Part shown: positions 30,348-41,671 of the stretch, in pieces
Layout of the letters: every line of letters begins with the position of its first letter
Numbering within the stretch: the stretch's first letter is position 1
Assembly: GCA_011503125.2 (NCBI GenBank)
Contig: WWBZ02000051.1
Location: 248,001 to 312,000, forward strand
Reading direction: 5' to 3'
Origin: Botryosphaeria dothidea
Lineage: Eukaryota > Ascomycota > Dothideomycetes > Botryosphaeriales > Botryosphaeriaceae
Length of the DNA: 64,000 nucleotides
Notes under the pieces: model-generated
What the model was told of the DNA's origin: nothing
Seen by the model: the letters and a program-made list of their open reading frames with translations, nothing else
Databases searched by the model: none
Program-made: the position numbers and the translations under genes

Positions 30348-33300
30348 ATGGCTCCCATATCCATGCCCATGGCAGAAGCCGTCAAGCCTTCTGAAACGCG
30401 TCAGCCTCTCTCATCTCATCAATCCAAGCGTTTTCGCGTCTCCCGTTCAAACTCTCGATCGCGCTTTCCTTCTCGTCCCCTCTCTGGCATCCGGAGACGA
30501 CCCGATTCCGTCTTCAGTCGCCGCGGAATCGACACTCCGACACAGATCGTTGCGCCATTTTCCACACGTCTTCCATCCGCTCCCGTTGTCTCTGCAAGGA
30601 ACTCGTCAAAGAGGTGGAAAATGGGCCGGTCACAGCAGCAAGTCCCCAAGGGCTGTGTCCTACGAGCAGTTCCTCAAGCAGCCCATGATCCCGCGCTTCC
30701 CTCGCCTGGCTCTCCCGTTCACCACCGCGCCGCTTCCGACCCTCTGAACCATGCCCGCGTTGACGCAACCATGGCCACCTCTCCGAATGAGGAGATTTTG
30801 AGCAACATTGGCCAATTCTCTTCGCCGCTGCCCACACCGCCGTACTACTCCATTCCGAAGTTCGGGTTCCCGAGTGTCTCGCCGGTCTCTCCGCAGAAGA
30901 AGCAGAAGAAGGGCAAAAAGAGCGAGGGAGATGCAGGTCGTATTGGATTGTGGAAAGACGGCAGAGCTCATTGGGAGTCCGAGGTAGCATCAATGCCTCC
31001 CGTACCACACCCGCGGCACGCTTTTGTCGCCGAGTTGGACTCGAGGCCCATCAAACTTGAGACGCCTGTGCGCGAGATGCCCCCCATGCAGAAGGACAAG
31101 CGCCCGCGCATCCAGGTTATCATTCCCGGCGATCTGCGAAATCGCGCTCCTCATGCGCGGCCTCCTTTCGTGTCACAGGCAGTGCAACACTCCAGCGCAG
31201 GAGAAATCATATCGTCGCGCGATGTCTCGCCGCCTTTGGCGGGCGGCACCACTCCAGTGCGTAACTCGGCCGTCTCGCCGCTTGCTCATCAGATCATTAC
31301 CCAGCGGCAACAGACGGTGCCCATTTATTTGGACCAGGTCGCCGAGATGTCCATCTCGGCAACAGTCTCAAAGCATCCCTCTTTCTCGAGCTCCTCAAAC
31401 GCGTCGAATTCGGAGAACGACGACTCCAAATCTTCGGACTACAACCAGAGCAACCGCACCTCCTGGACCAGCGTCGACGACAATCTGGAGCCGTGCCTGC
31501 GAGCAGATCCAAACCTGCTCCGTGCCGACGGACGCACTGCTAGCAAGGCCTATTCGATCATCTCACCCACTGCAGCAGGAATCTTTGATGATACGACCCC
31601 GGTCGTCACCACCAGCCAACCAGCGACTCCCGTGTCGGCAAACAGCTTACATCAGCTGAACAAGGTTCCGGACAAGAACAAGCCGCTCCCCCCGGAGCCT
31701 CAGATCCCCTCTATTCAGCAGACGATCGCAAAGCTGCGGAACCACACCAGCAGCCCGACTTTGAGCGCGCAAAGCTCCATCGTGAGCCGGAAGAATTCTC
31801 GATGTAATCCACGAATTTCGTTGCCTACTCGAGGATTGGCCACGGACAACGGCTCGGTTCCCCACAGTGATCCTCCAAGCCCAACGCTCAGCGAGGCCGA
31901 GACTGCCTTGGAGGAGCACCTGTCAGGTATTGCCGAGCAATCCCCATTCAAATGGGATGAGGTGCTCCAGGCCCGTGGCCTTGGCAGCTTGCGGGTCCCG
32001 TCTTACACGTCCGCCCGCGCGCCAACGCCGCCCCGCAAGTCATCGCGCCGCAAGAGGGTGACATCGATGCCTGTTCAGAGCTCGTCGAATCACATCGCGG
32101 CCCAACAAGTAAGACCTCTTTCTATTAGAACGTCTGCTATCTCTTCTCGATCTTACGGCATGAACGTGCGGGGGCCGCGTCAGCGCTTGAGCTTAACTCC
32201 AGCTGTCCCAAGTGCTGACCATGACAAGCATAACCAGGATGATAATAGCAGGATAAGGGATCACAAGCAGAAGAAGCAACTTCCGCAGCGCGCGCCAAGT
32301 CAAAGGGTCATCGAACCTGACGCCGCGGAGAATGTGATCCTCGGCATCTTCGAGAGGTTGCAGTCGCTGGAGGACCTCTTCAACCTTGCGCGCGTCAATA
32401 AGGGCTTCTACCGCGTATTCAAGCGCCACGAGCTACGGGTGATGCGCGTTGTTTTGAAGAACCACTCACCGCCGGCGTGGGAGCATCGAGAAGTGTCGCC
32501 ACCCTACCCGGATGGCGCCGAGAAACCCGGTCCGGACAGTGCAGTGCCGGAGCCCGAGTACTCGCCAGCTTCCTTCTACCGCCACCATATGCGCGACACG
32601 TACATCATTGCTGCACTGAAATCCTTAGTGCTGACCCGATGCCAATCTTTCCTCCGCCCAGAAACAGTCATGGCGCTTGCGAACAACGGTGCCGCTCGTG
32701 CTGCCCGCGTCGACAATGCGTTCTGGCGCATCTGGACCTTCTGCAAGATCTTTGGCTGCGGTAGGAGCCGTGAGGATGATATCGTTGGCCAAATGGACTG
32801 GCTGCGTGGTGGCCCATTGGTTCACCAAACGGGCATCAGGTCTACTATCATGACCACTGATTCGTTCGACGCAAGTAACGCGCTCCTCAATGCACCCGAC
32901 CATTTTGCAAAGGGTAACGGAGAAAATGGACTCTCTGCGGAGGAGCTGTATGACATGACGGAAATCTGGACTTGCATGGGTGTTTTGATCTCAAGTTTGG
33001 ACGGACGCACGGAGCAAGCTCGGGAGTTCGGCGTGTTTGAGGTGACGGACATTCGTGGGGGCGATATTGATGGAGAAGAGAACATGCTTCGTAAGTGATT
33101 ACTGCTCTCCGTTGCCCGTTCTATACTAACAGTCTCACAGAGGAATGGATCTACTATCTCGCCACCCTTGGCCTCTCTGCTGTCCTCGACCTTGCCACCG
33201 CCTCCGTCAACATTGATGCCTCTGCCTTCATCATCGCCCTTGAGAAGGGTTGGATGAATTGGTCCCCACCAGAGCTTGGCGGCTCGCGTGGAACTTTCCT

Positions 33301-34660
33301 CAAGGAAGCTGTCTCCCGTGTCTACGAGGAGAAGATTGCTGCCATGGCTGTCACTACTCCTCAGGCCGACCGCGCTGCCGTGCGACAGGTGATGCGTCAA
33401 CGAATCGCTGCCCACAAAGCTGAGATCCGCGCTCGCCGCCGCACTGGCGATTACCCCTTGGTCCGCATGAGTATGGAGCGGCCCATGAGCCAATGGGAAG
33501 GTGTCTTCAACAGTCTCGGCGGATCTGGTGAGAACTTGGCTGCTCCACAACCACAACGCCATCCTTCCAGCTCAAGCGTCATGGCTGGCGCTCCCACTCC
33601 TTGTCCTCCCGCCCCCGGGCCGATCGCCCGGGCACAAAGCGAACTCATCGCCCTGCCTCGGATGCCTGAGCTTCCAGGGCCTGCTGGCGTTCAGCGATCC
33701 AGCTCGGAGCTGCCGCCATCTCAAGCCCATCAGATGCAGGAGCGTAACATTCCTGGTGGCTCAACCCAGCAGAATCCCCTCCTTCAGACCCTCGCCCAGG
33801 CGAAGCAGTATGACTACGGCTCACCTACCGAACAACATCCCGCACTGCGCTCTTTCCTCGACTCTGGGTCAAGTAGCCGGCGCAGCAGCCAAAGCAGCAT
33901 CAGCCCCGCCGGACCAACCCCCAGCAATGGGAAGTTGTTCTCGGAAGAGGCCGTGCACCCAGCTTTCCGCAACAGCGTAGCGACGAGCGCGACAAAGTCT
34001 GGTCACCAGCACTCGTCCAACTCGAGCGTCTCGTCCATCAGCGTCGGCGACACCAACAACAACCGGGGCAGCGGCTCGTCCTTCGTCTCGACGACAGCAA
34101 CGACCACGCCCCCCTCCACCGCCCACGGCACCCCGAGCCTGAGCATCCACTGCCCGTCGCCCCGCCGCTCCAGCGTGCCGTCCCCGCCCACCAGCCCGCC
34201 CAGCTTCCCCGCACACGTCCTCCCGCCCAGCTACCACCAGGCGCAGCAGCAGCAGCAGCAGCCGCCGCACCACCCGCGCGGCCCGCATCACCGCTACTCC
34301 CACAGCCACCCGCCCGCCCACCCCACCTACCCCTACTCCCACCACCCCGCCGCGTCGGCTCGCCTCCCTCCCCCGCCCCCAGGCGTGCCTCCCACCATCA
34401 GCGAGACGGCGCCGACCTCGCCGACGGCCGCCCTGCCCGCCCACCGCCGCCGCGTCTCCAGCCAGCATCCGCTGCAGCACGAGATGATGCGGACGGGCGG
34501 CGCCGCCGCCGACCCGGCCACGAACACGGCCGAGAAGGCGATCTTCCGGATCGTCGAGATGGGGTTTACGGCCGAGGAGGCGAAGGTGGCGCTGATGCGG
34601 ACGGATCCGGGGGATGGGCTGAGGGTGGATCGGGCGGTGGAGTGGTTGTTGAGTCGTTGA
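30348..34660 (+). CDS. F-box-like protein with C-terminal UBA domain, 1420 aa
   Basis: Exons 30348-33090 and 33141-34660 with a 50-bp intron; the first ATG is in a strong context (CACCATGGCT). The first 650 residues are basic, Ser/Pro-rich and probably disordered. An F-box-like helix set lies near 660-705 (NVILGIFERLQSLEDLFNLA and RVNKGFYRVFKRHELRVM). An alpha-helical conserved region of about 350 residues follows, spanning the splice site (FWRIWTFCKIFGCGR, EEWIYYLATLGLSAVLDLAT). A long Ser/Pro/His/Gln-rich linker with a CAG-encoded Gln run leads to a UBA domain at about 1378-1420 (IVEMGFTAEEAKVALMRT, then a VDRAVEWLLSR helix). F-box and UBA parts suggest an adaptor linking SCF ubiquitin ligases with ubiquitin; substrate unknown. 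Confidence 0.85.
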
Positions 34661-35417
34661 GTTTTTTTTTTTTTTTCCCCCTTTGTTTGTGTGAAGTCCA
34701 CAACTTGACGAGGGATTTCGTTTGTTTGTTTTTTCGTGGTTGGGAAAGAAAGAGAGATATTGATACCCTCGTTTCCTCGTTGGTCTCTCTTTGGATCTTT
34801 TATTTTGTCTTTTTTTTCCTTTAGATGGTGAAGTTGAGGATGGATGGATCGATGGACGATACCCTGCTTCTCTTTTGTTGTTCTTAGTTTCTAGCTTTTA
34901 GTTTTTAGTTTGGAAGATATACCTATGGCTAAATTGGCCTTCTGTCGTGGTGGCGTTTGTTTTTGGTATGAAAGGATTACAAATTGATGGTGGGATTGAT
35001 TGAATTTTCGAAAATTTGCGGTTCCTCACAGAATGTGATTCACATGTGATCTGATGGGACATGCGGAGTATTTCCGCTATGTACCTGGGGTGGTCGAATC
35101 AAAACACAGCGACCGCGTGCTCGCACGGATGACCAACTCAGACAGGCAGGCAACTGCGGATTCATTTCACATTCAAGCTCCTGAAACCATCAGACTTGGC
35201 GATTGTAGCTTGATGTGTATACTACAACGATTATGAGCGAGAATGTTTGACTCACAAAAAGTATTTGTCTGTTGAGGGAGACGAAGATTAAGATTCAAAG
35301 TCTGAAAAACTGAAATCGCACCACCTGACCTGAATGAAATGAAACTCGGTGAGTAGCCGTTAATCCATGATCCTGACAAGAATCTCACAGGCTGTTGATA
35401 ATACAGAGGCTGCCCCA
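34661..35417. other. Intergenic, convergent 3' flanks
   Basis: The F-box/UBA 3' flank is T-rich, with a poly-T run directly after the stop codon. No gene is recognised. Confidence 0.6.
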
Positions 35418-36868
35418 TCACACTGCAGCCTTTTGCCGCTGTTCATAGTCCGGCTCAACCACCCGAGAGTAAGCTGCCTCGCCCCTCTTGGAAAAGGGTG
35501 TGTGAGCAGGACTCCCCAGCTCGGCTGTAAAGTCCCAATCCTTCAGGTGTTTGGGCATGGCATCCCGAGCCGCCGCAATCTTTGACTCGCGTAGAGCATT
35601 TGCCATCCACTCAGCAAGCGATCCGGAGGTTCGCTGCAAAAAGTCCTTCGCAGACTGCTTTGTCATAGCCCCCTTTGACATTCCGAAATGAGATGAAAAG
35701 AGCAATGCCGTAGCCAGAAAGCCCCAGGACTAGCAGCACCACTACCACTACCAGCATCATGATGAAACCGGGGACTCTGGTGTGCGTGGCCACGCACCCG
35801 ATCTTCTCGGTGTCGTTGCTCTGACTGTCGATGAACTGGCGAGAGGCGGCCACCATGATCATGCTGTTCAGGTACAACACTAGGGTGCCTGCGCTGTCTT
35901 CGTACTTGGGTCCATCGACGCCATGGTATAGTTGACCCTGCACGGCGGGCGACCAACTGGCTAAGGTGTCGTCCGCATCAATGTTAGCTAGGACGTTATT
36001 GGTGTATTCCTCGTGCTCACCGGTAACCGTGCAATGAGCTATGTCGAAGTTCCACTCGTCAGAAGAATGGTCGTTCCAATCAATGAGCGCTGACGTTCCA
36101 TGGGGAGCCCGGGGGCTCGGTGGTTGAGTTATAACCGGGGAATGAAGCCGTCTAGGCAAAGAGTTGCTGGTACTCGTTGCGAGGGGCCTGGTCTCCATTC
36201 TGGAACCACCGTCGCTGCCCACTAGAAGTATAGTTGTAGAGAGCCCCGTTCGAAATGCATTCGCTTGTGACTTCCTCGTAGGTGGTATTGGCAGGAAACG
36301 ATGTAGTGGCAACTTCGCAGGTCCAGTTTCCAACGATATCTGACTCCTGCGCCTTGAAATAGACGTTGCCGTCCACCATGCGATATATCCCAACGGGTCC
36401 GAGGTTCATAGAGCTAATGAACTGCGCTGTGTTTGCCCAGGAAAACGCTTCCCCGTAGACGTCTGGATATGTAGCGACATTCCCCGACATGTTTCCGACC
36501 GGCTGCGACGGCATAACAATCATGCCGCCTTTGAAACCACACAGGCTGGACACTTCGGCATCCCGAACCAAGTAAGAGGTGCTGAAGTCACTGACGATTG
36601 CGAGAATTGATGTCAACATCATCAGAGGTCCCATTATCATACCACCAGGTAAGGCTCGGAGCTGCCACATCATCAAAAAGGGCGTGAACCCCTTTTGCCA
36701 GCCGGTCATGTGTGTCAGTTTTACCGGTCGGTTCAGAGACAGTTGTCTGCGCACCAACAGCTTGCGGCAGACACTTCCAAGTGACGCAATGAAGAGGGCG
36801 GCCAAAATAAAGTAGATACGTAGGATAAGACGAACTTCGTTGCTGAGTCGAGGAATGAGGAGGAACAT
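35418..36868 (-). CDS. Fungal multi-pass membrane protein of unknown function (possibly the 3' part of a larger gene)
   Basis: Proposed exons 36174-36868, 35680-36115 and 35418-35633, with introns of 58 and 46 bp; 448 residues from ATG 36868. Both introns keep frame, but their donors (GTACCA, GTCAAA) are weak, so the joins are tentative. Hydrophobic segments are LRIYFILAALFIASLG near the start, GGMIMGPLMMLTSILAIVSDF, and a strong C-terminal one (MMLVVVVVLLVLGLSGYGIALFI). Between them lies a large, probably extracellular domain with several N-glycosylation sequons (NMSG, NWTC, NTTY, NYTS, NDHS). The C-terminal tail is charged. I do not recognise the family's function. The protein-like segment just upstream (36948-37424) could be its N-terminal part. 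Confidence 0.6.
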
Positions 36869-36947
36869 GACGGACGTGTGGAGTTGTTACTGCCACTGTG
36901 GTGTCAGCACTTATTCTTTCCTTCTACTAGTTGGGGAGAGGCTTTAC

Positions 36948-37424
36948 GCTGTGGGAAATTGGGGGTAATAATGGGTTGAACACGTCAACTTTTGCCTTCT
37001 GGTCCTTGTGAATCATATGGATCATCAGATAGCCTGAGAGGAAATCGTGTGCATTATGTATTACGTCCAACAAGCAAGCAATCACCAAAACCGAGCTGGA
37101 ACCTCCTGGCATATCTTGTATGAGAGCATCGTTTCCGGATACCCGGAACCTACCAGTATCGATTTTCAGTAGAACAGCGTATGAGTACCCCTCTTTGTAT
37201 AACTTATCAACAAGGCTGAAGTCAGAAATTTTCTCGCAAGACTCAAAGTGAAGAACACGCAGCACTGTGAAAATGTCAATTTGGTAAGTCAACCTTGTAG
37301 AAATCACAGCCACGACCAAGTTATAAATCCCGTCTATTGTAGATTCTCTCTGGTCGCATGGGAGGTCGTATCTCATTTTAGCATATCCCTTGGAAGCGCA
37401 AGGCTGCGGGGCTGCAAAAACCAT
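36948..37424 (-). pseudogene. Candidate N-terminal segment of the adjacent membrane-protein gene, separated by an in-frame stop
   Basis: Two exon-like blocks (37294-37424 and 36948-37215) join in frame through a 78-bp GTTGAC..CTTCAG intron into 133 residues. They include APQPCASKGYAKMRYDLPC, DGIYNLVVAVIST, YAVLLKIDTGRFRVSG and a hydrophobic SSSVLVIACLLDVI. The 3' end (PPISHS) meets a good intron (36896-36947, GTAAAG..GCTGACACCACAG). Splicing there in phase gives TGG CAG TAA, a stop at 36887-36889, only 18 bp before the ATG at 36868 of the downstream ORF. Either the gene has been split by this stop, or the true splice sites differ, or these are two genes. The 5' start is also uncertain. Confidence 0.35.
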
Positions 37425-37866
37425 TGGATATATGATCCAGTGTCGATTGATCCTACGAAGTCACCAATTCGCAATGCACTACGAGGAAACCGGTCAAGAT
37501 ACATGCTTCCGCTGCTTTGGGTGTCAAAAAGAAATGCAATTGGAAGTAGGAAGCGTGTGTCACGTTACCAAATTTGCCTGCATTTCTTTTTCGCCCCTTT
37601 CCGCCTTAATTATATCAGGCTGAAGGAGGCTCATTGTTGGAAAAGTATACACTAAGACAGCTCAGGCTTGCAAAAGTGACCGTTAGGTAACTTAGGGTTT
37701 GGTTTCGTGGATGGTGTACCATGGTGTGGAAGCAAGTGATGTGGTGCCAAAAATGGCCACCCCTTTCGTGAAACATTGAAGGAGATACTGAATTATCAAG
37801 CGGTCGAAGAAAAGAAAGTAACATCGCGTTTCTCTCCAAGTGATAACGGTCACACTAAGTTCGTTT
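37425..37866. other. Intergenic spacer
   Basis: 442 bp, AT-rich; a further 5' exon of the preceding membrane-protein region could be hidden here, but none is evident. Confidence 0.45.
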
Positions 37867-38487
37867 TCATTGGCGAACCACAGACTGCTTGAAGTACTTC
37901 TGATACCGCTCAAGATCAAACGACCCCTCCGAAAGCTCCGCGCTCTCTGGGTCGCCCGCCCATACGAAAGTGCGGCTTGCCTCCAATACCGTCCCATCAT
38001 CCAGAGCTACCGTGCAGATGCACGGCTTGTACGCGCCCGTCTCGTAATTGCAAAGGCGCCGGAAATGCTCAGGCTCGCTAATCTGGCACGCCATTCCCCG
38101 CACCTCGCCCCCATCGCACGGAACGAGCGCAGGGTAGATGCTCCACATCTTGATGGCATAGCCAGATATCTTTGCGCCCTTGCACTCTAGTGGTTGCGAT
38201 AGGCGGAGCACGGTCTGCAGGACGTCAGAATCCATCAGTGAGCCGTAGAAGAAGAAATGGCATGGCGAAAAGTCGGGCGGCATGTCGGGTCCTTGTTTCC
38301 GGGACTTTGTGGCTTCTTGAAGAGTTAGAAATTTCCTCGCGATTTCAGATTGTTGTGGTGGTTTGTATGTATGCTCCTCTGGGGCTGGTGGCGGCGCCGG
38401 CGGAGGCAGAGGAGGAGGAGGTAGCGGTGGTGCAGGGTCTGCAGAGATTTGGGCTGATCGTAGGTTTTTATTGAATTGAGGGTGCAT
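37867..38487 (-). CDS. AIG2-like (gamma-glutamylcyclotransferase-fold) protein
   Basis: Single exon, 206 residues. The N-terminal 45 residues are proline-rich (a run of PPLPPPPLPPPAPPP). After a short basic linker comes the gamma-glutamylcyclotransferase-like domain: CHFFFYGSLMDSDVLQTVL contains the YGSL substrate loop of the AIG2/GGACT family. It continues with SGYAIKMWSIYPALVP and ends with AGDPESAELSEGSFDLERYQKYF. A Glu corresponding to the catalytic acid may be present in GEVRGMAC or EPEHFRRL, but I cannot assign it. Members cyclise gamma-glutamyl amines or peptides, or are uncharacterised. The fold assignment is good; the reaction is unknown. Confidence 0.75.
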   Translation of the reverse strand: MHPQFNKNLRSAQISADPAPPLPPPPLPPPAPPPAPEEHTYKPPQQSEIARKFLTLQEATKSRKQGPDMPPDFSPCHFFFYGSLMDSDVLQTVLRLSQPLECKGAKISGYAIKMWSIYPALVPCDGGEVRGMACQISEPEHFRRLCNYETGAYKPCICTVALDDGTVLEASRTFVWAGDPESAELSEGSFDLERYQKYFKQSVVRQ

Positions 38488-38928
38488 ACTGGTGGGCGAA
38501 GCAAACTATTGGGTGCAATTTTTTAGGTGATGACACAGGATTTGCCAGGCTGTGATGTCCAAACCTCTCATTGCACGCGATCCGACTTGTGGCCAGGAGA
38601 AGGCGGGGTCGTTGCTTGCTGTGCCACTTGTAGAAGTCTGAGAGCAGGTTGCAACGGTTCAGAGCTTGAAGTGAGTTTGATGGCAAGAGGTTGTACGGTT
38701 TGTGTAAGGCAGGCCCTTACGCGGTGTTTATATACGTGGAAACGCGTGCCACGTAGTTACGTGTCTACGTGATCTGCGGTCACTTTGGTCGTTGGTTGGG
38801 AAGCCGTGACAAAGTACCATGACAAATTTGTCAAGATCACGGGCTTAGAGGGTAAAGGTTTTTTTTTTTTTTTTTGATGCAAACTAGACAACTTCTTGGA
38901 CAATGTGCATTTCAACTGATCAATAGAA
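38488..38928. other. Intergenic, promoter side of the AIG2-like gene
   Basis: 440 bp with a homopolymer T run near 38857-38874. Repeated TACGTG-like elements (ACGTAGTTACGTGTCTACGTG) lie at about 38752-38771. No coding sequence is recognised. Confidence 0.6.
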
Positions 38929-41082
38929 TCATGCCAGAAGCGCAGCAGTTATCAAAAGCATAGCCAATGCCAAATAAGAATCACGGAGCCGGACACTTGA
39001 AGCACTCCCAGTATACTCCGCTGGTGCTCCGGTTTCCGTTCCGCTCAAAGTGTTTGCGCCCGCCGTGGTGAGGACCGCGGTATTGCTGAACGGAACAGTG
39101 CTGCTGCCACCGACAACAAGGCCACTCGGACCCAGACTGATTACCTCCCCAGAAATCGTGACCGCCGGACCACCAGCTGTCAGCGTCTTCGATCCGATTA
39201 CGAAAGTTTTTTCTCCCTCAGTAAATGTATACAAGGAGCTGCCCACAGTGACTATAGCCACAGTCGCCGTCCCTCCCGCACTGAACGGAACCGTGCTCCC
39301 ATCAACGACCACACCACTACTGCCCCAGCCCAGCGTCTCACCGGCAATGACCACTGCAAGACCACCAGCAATGAGAGTCTGCGAGCCAATGACTACCGAA
39401 CTTGCTCCTTGCGTGGCCGTGTACGTCGCAGACCCGACAGTGAACACCGCCAACGCCGCGTTCATATTACCCGGCGCGACCGTCTGCCCATCCACAGCTA
39501 CGCCCACTGTGCCCAAGCTGATCACATGCCCAGAGATAGTTACAGCTGGGCCACCTGCTGCCAGAGTTGATGAGCCGACAACCAGAGCGTCAACACCGGC
39601 AGAGTAAGTGTATGTGTCTGAGCCGACCGTGAAGATAGCCGCAGGGGTGGCAGGGGCGAAGGAGAACACGGTATTGTCGAGGTGTACGCCATCCGTATCC
39701 ACGCTGATGACGACATCCGATATTGTAGCTACAGGGCCGCCGGCGGAAAGAGTCGTCTGTGTGCCTACGGCCACGGCACCGTTGGCGATAGTGTAGAGCG
39801 GGATGGCGTTGCTGGCAGATGCTGCGGGCTCGGCGGGAACCGTTTCCGTAGGATGAGCAATGTAGAAGGTAGCAGAGATGCCGGCATATACGCTCCCAGG
39901 GCTGGGTTGATCTTTTGAGGAATCTTCGAGCTCTGGAGCCTCATTGTTGCCATCTTGTGACTGGTCCGAGGGGGGGTTTGGAGAGGTTGGACATGGTCCG
40001 CCTAAGCCGCAAAGGATTACTGAACCGACACCGTCGCTGGGATTGTTTCCAGATTCTAGGGGCTGAGGGACGTCTAGACTTGTTGACTTGGTTTGGGTGG
40101 GCTGAGGTGGGTATGCGGTTGCGGCTGTTTGCGATGGAGTTTTAGTTGTCACTGCTGGTTCTGCCACGACTGTGCTCGTAGCGGGCTTGGAGGGGGTATC
40201 TGGCGTAACCGCGACCACGTTGGTAACCTCAGACGTAAGTTGGTCGACGACTACTTTTGGAACAGGCTGACCATCCCAATCGTTAAACGTGCAATGGCTG
40301 AGGTTTGGATAGAGGCTTACAAAAGCATCACTCCAGCCTGGGATACTGGAAAATATCTCCACCTGCCAATCCGTGTAGTCCAATGTCTGAGGGAGCGGGA
40401 TAGGATCCAAAGCGGGGATATGAGCATACGAAGATATTATTTGACCGTCGGCACAAGTGGCTGTCTGGACAGCGCTGAACGCCATGACATAGCCATAAGG
40501 TGTTGGATAGGTCCTTCAAAGTCGTTAGCAATACGAAATATCTGAGAGGTACAGATGACTGACATCGTAAAGTTCGGGAACCGTGTGTCATCCGTTGTCC
40601 CGTATACAGGATCCAAGGTCGTAATAAGGTATGGCCCCATGCCACCTCTCTGTGACACTGGGATCAGGTCCGTGTAGTCGTACATATCCAATGTCGTGAT
40701 ATTGCTTTGCTTTGTATGGGTGGCTGTCGTAAGAACCATCGAACCGTTTTGAACGACATCGTATTCGACGGTCTTGGGCGGCAAGTAGAGGGTCGTGGAA
40801 GAGAGCCAGTAGATGACCCGAACATCCATGATAAAGTCCGCTTGGGAGCAAGTGATATTCGCGGTAGCACCGGGACACATGCTCTGGAACGCATTGCCGG
40901 GGTCTTCTGAGGACGAGCTACTCGTCGTAACCGCGGAAAGTCGCGTTGTATTCGAAAATGCCGCAAAAGGAGCTGAAAGTTGTTAGGATGCTAAGTTATG
41001 AGAGAGTAGCTAACTGACTATGCTGAATTGCCGAGGCGGACCCGATGCAGGTCAGAAAAACTGTCGAATATTGCCTCCACAT
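38929..41082 (-). CDS. Secreted GPI-type glycoprotein with about four tandem 60-residue repeats
   Basis: Exons 41019-41082, 40564-40972 and 38929-40513; introns of 46 and 50 bp, the second with a GCTAAC branch site; 685 residues. The N-terminus MWRQYSTVFLTCIGSASA is a signal peptide. An N-glycosylated ectodomain (NITC, NITT, NFTM) reaches about residue 230. A Thr/Pro/Ser-rich stalk (about 240-370) precedes a repeat region at about 390-660. Each unit resembles FTVGSxTYT..., VIGSxTLxAGGPAVTISG and VISLGxxGVxVDG, copied about four times. The C-terminus (SYLALAMLLITAALLA) is a hydrophobic tail after a Ser-rich ASSVR region, as expected for a GPI anchor. Comparable repeat proteins are common in Pezizomycotina cell walls; the molecular role is unknown. 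Repeat number may vary between strains. Confidence 0.82.
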
Positions 41083-41671
41083 CCTGAAATTTTTATAGTA
41101 AGGAAATTTGTTGCTTAGGTAGAATAAGAAAATGGAGCTGGAATGTACAAGTCTTATTACTCTCTCGCTGCGGCAACAGCAAGGGGGCCGTTGACCGGCT
41201 CGCTGCAACGACGTTTCTCAGCCTCAGCCTCGTTGAAAACAGCGAACTTCCAATCAGATCAGCCTGCACTGCGTGCCAAGCCAATAACGCTGACCATGCA
41301 TTACACGGTATCAAGGAGGCTGGATTTATGATCCATTCATTGGACCCAATGCTGAGTGGCAAGGGAGGAGGATTTGCAGATAGCCCCCAAAAGACAGATA
41401 GGAAGGTAAGTCCGGCTTGTTTGTGCAACCCGAGATCCCGGACTGAGTACACCCGGCGCCACCAGATACGGCATATGCTGTTCGAAGGCAGCCTGGTCTG
41501 TAATTACATTCAAATTAGCCTATATTAAGAGGTCAGCATGACACCGATTCCAGAAGAAAAAGAGGATAAATTTGACGATCACAAGCCTTCCCTTTTCCCC
41601 GGCGCCACCCGTTGCTGGCGAAAAAGTTTCACTTCATCTGTTTTTATCTCCTGCATACCTTGTTGCACTGC
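41083..41671. other. Divergent intergenic region
   Basis: 589 bp between the divergent GPI-type glycoprotein and pepsin-like genes, possibly a shared promoter region. No coding sequence is recognised. Confidence 0.55.
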
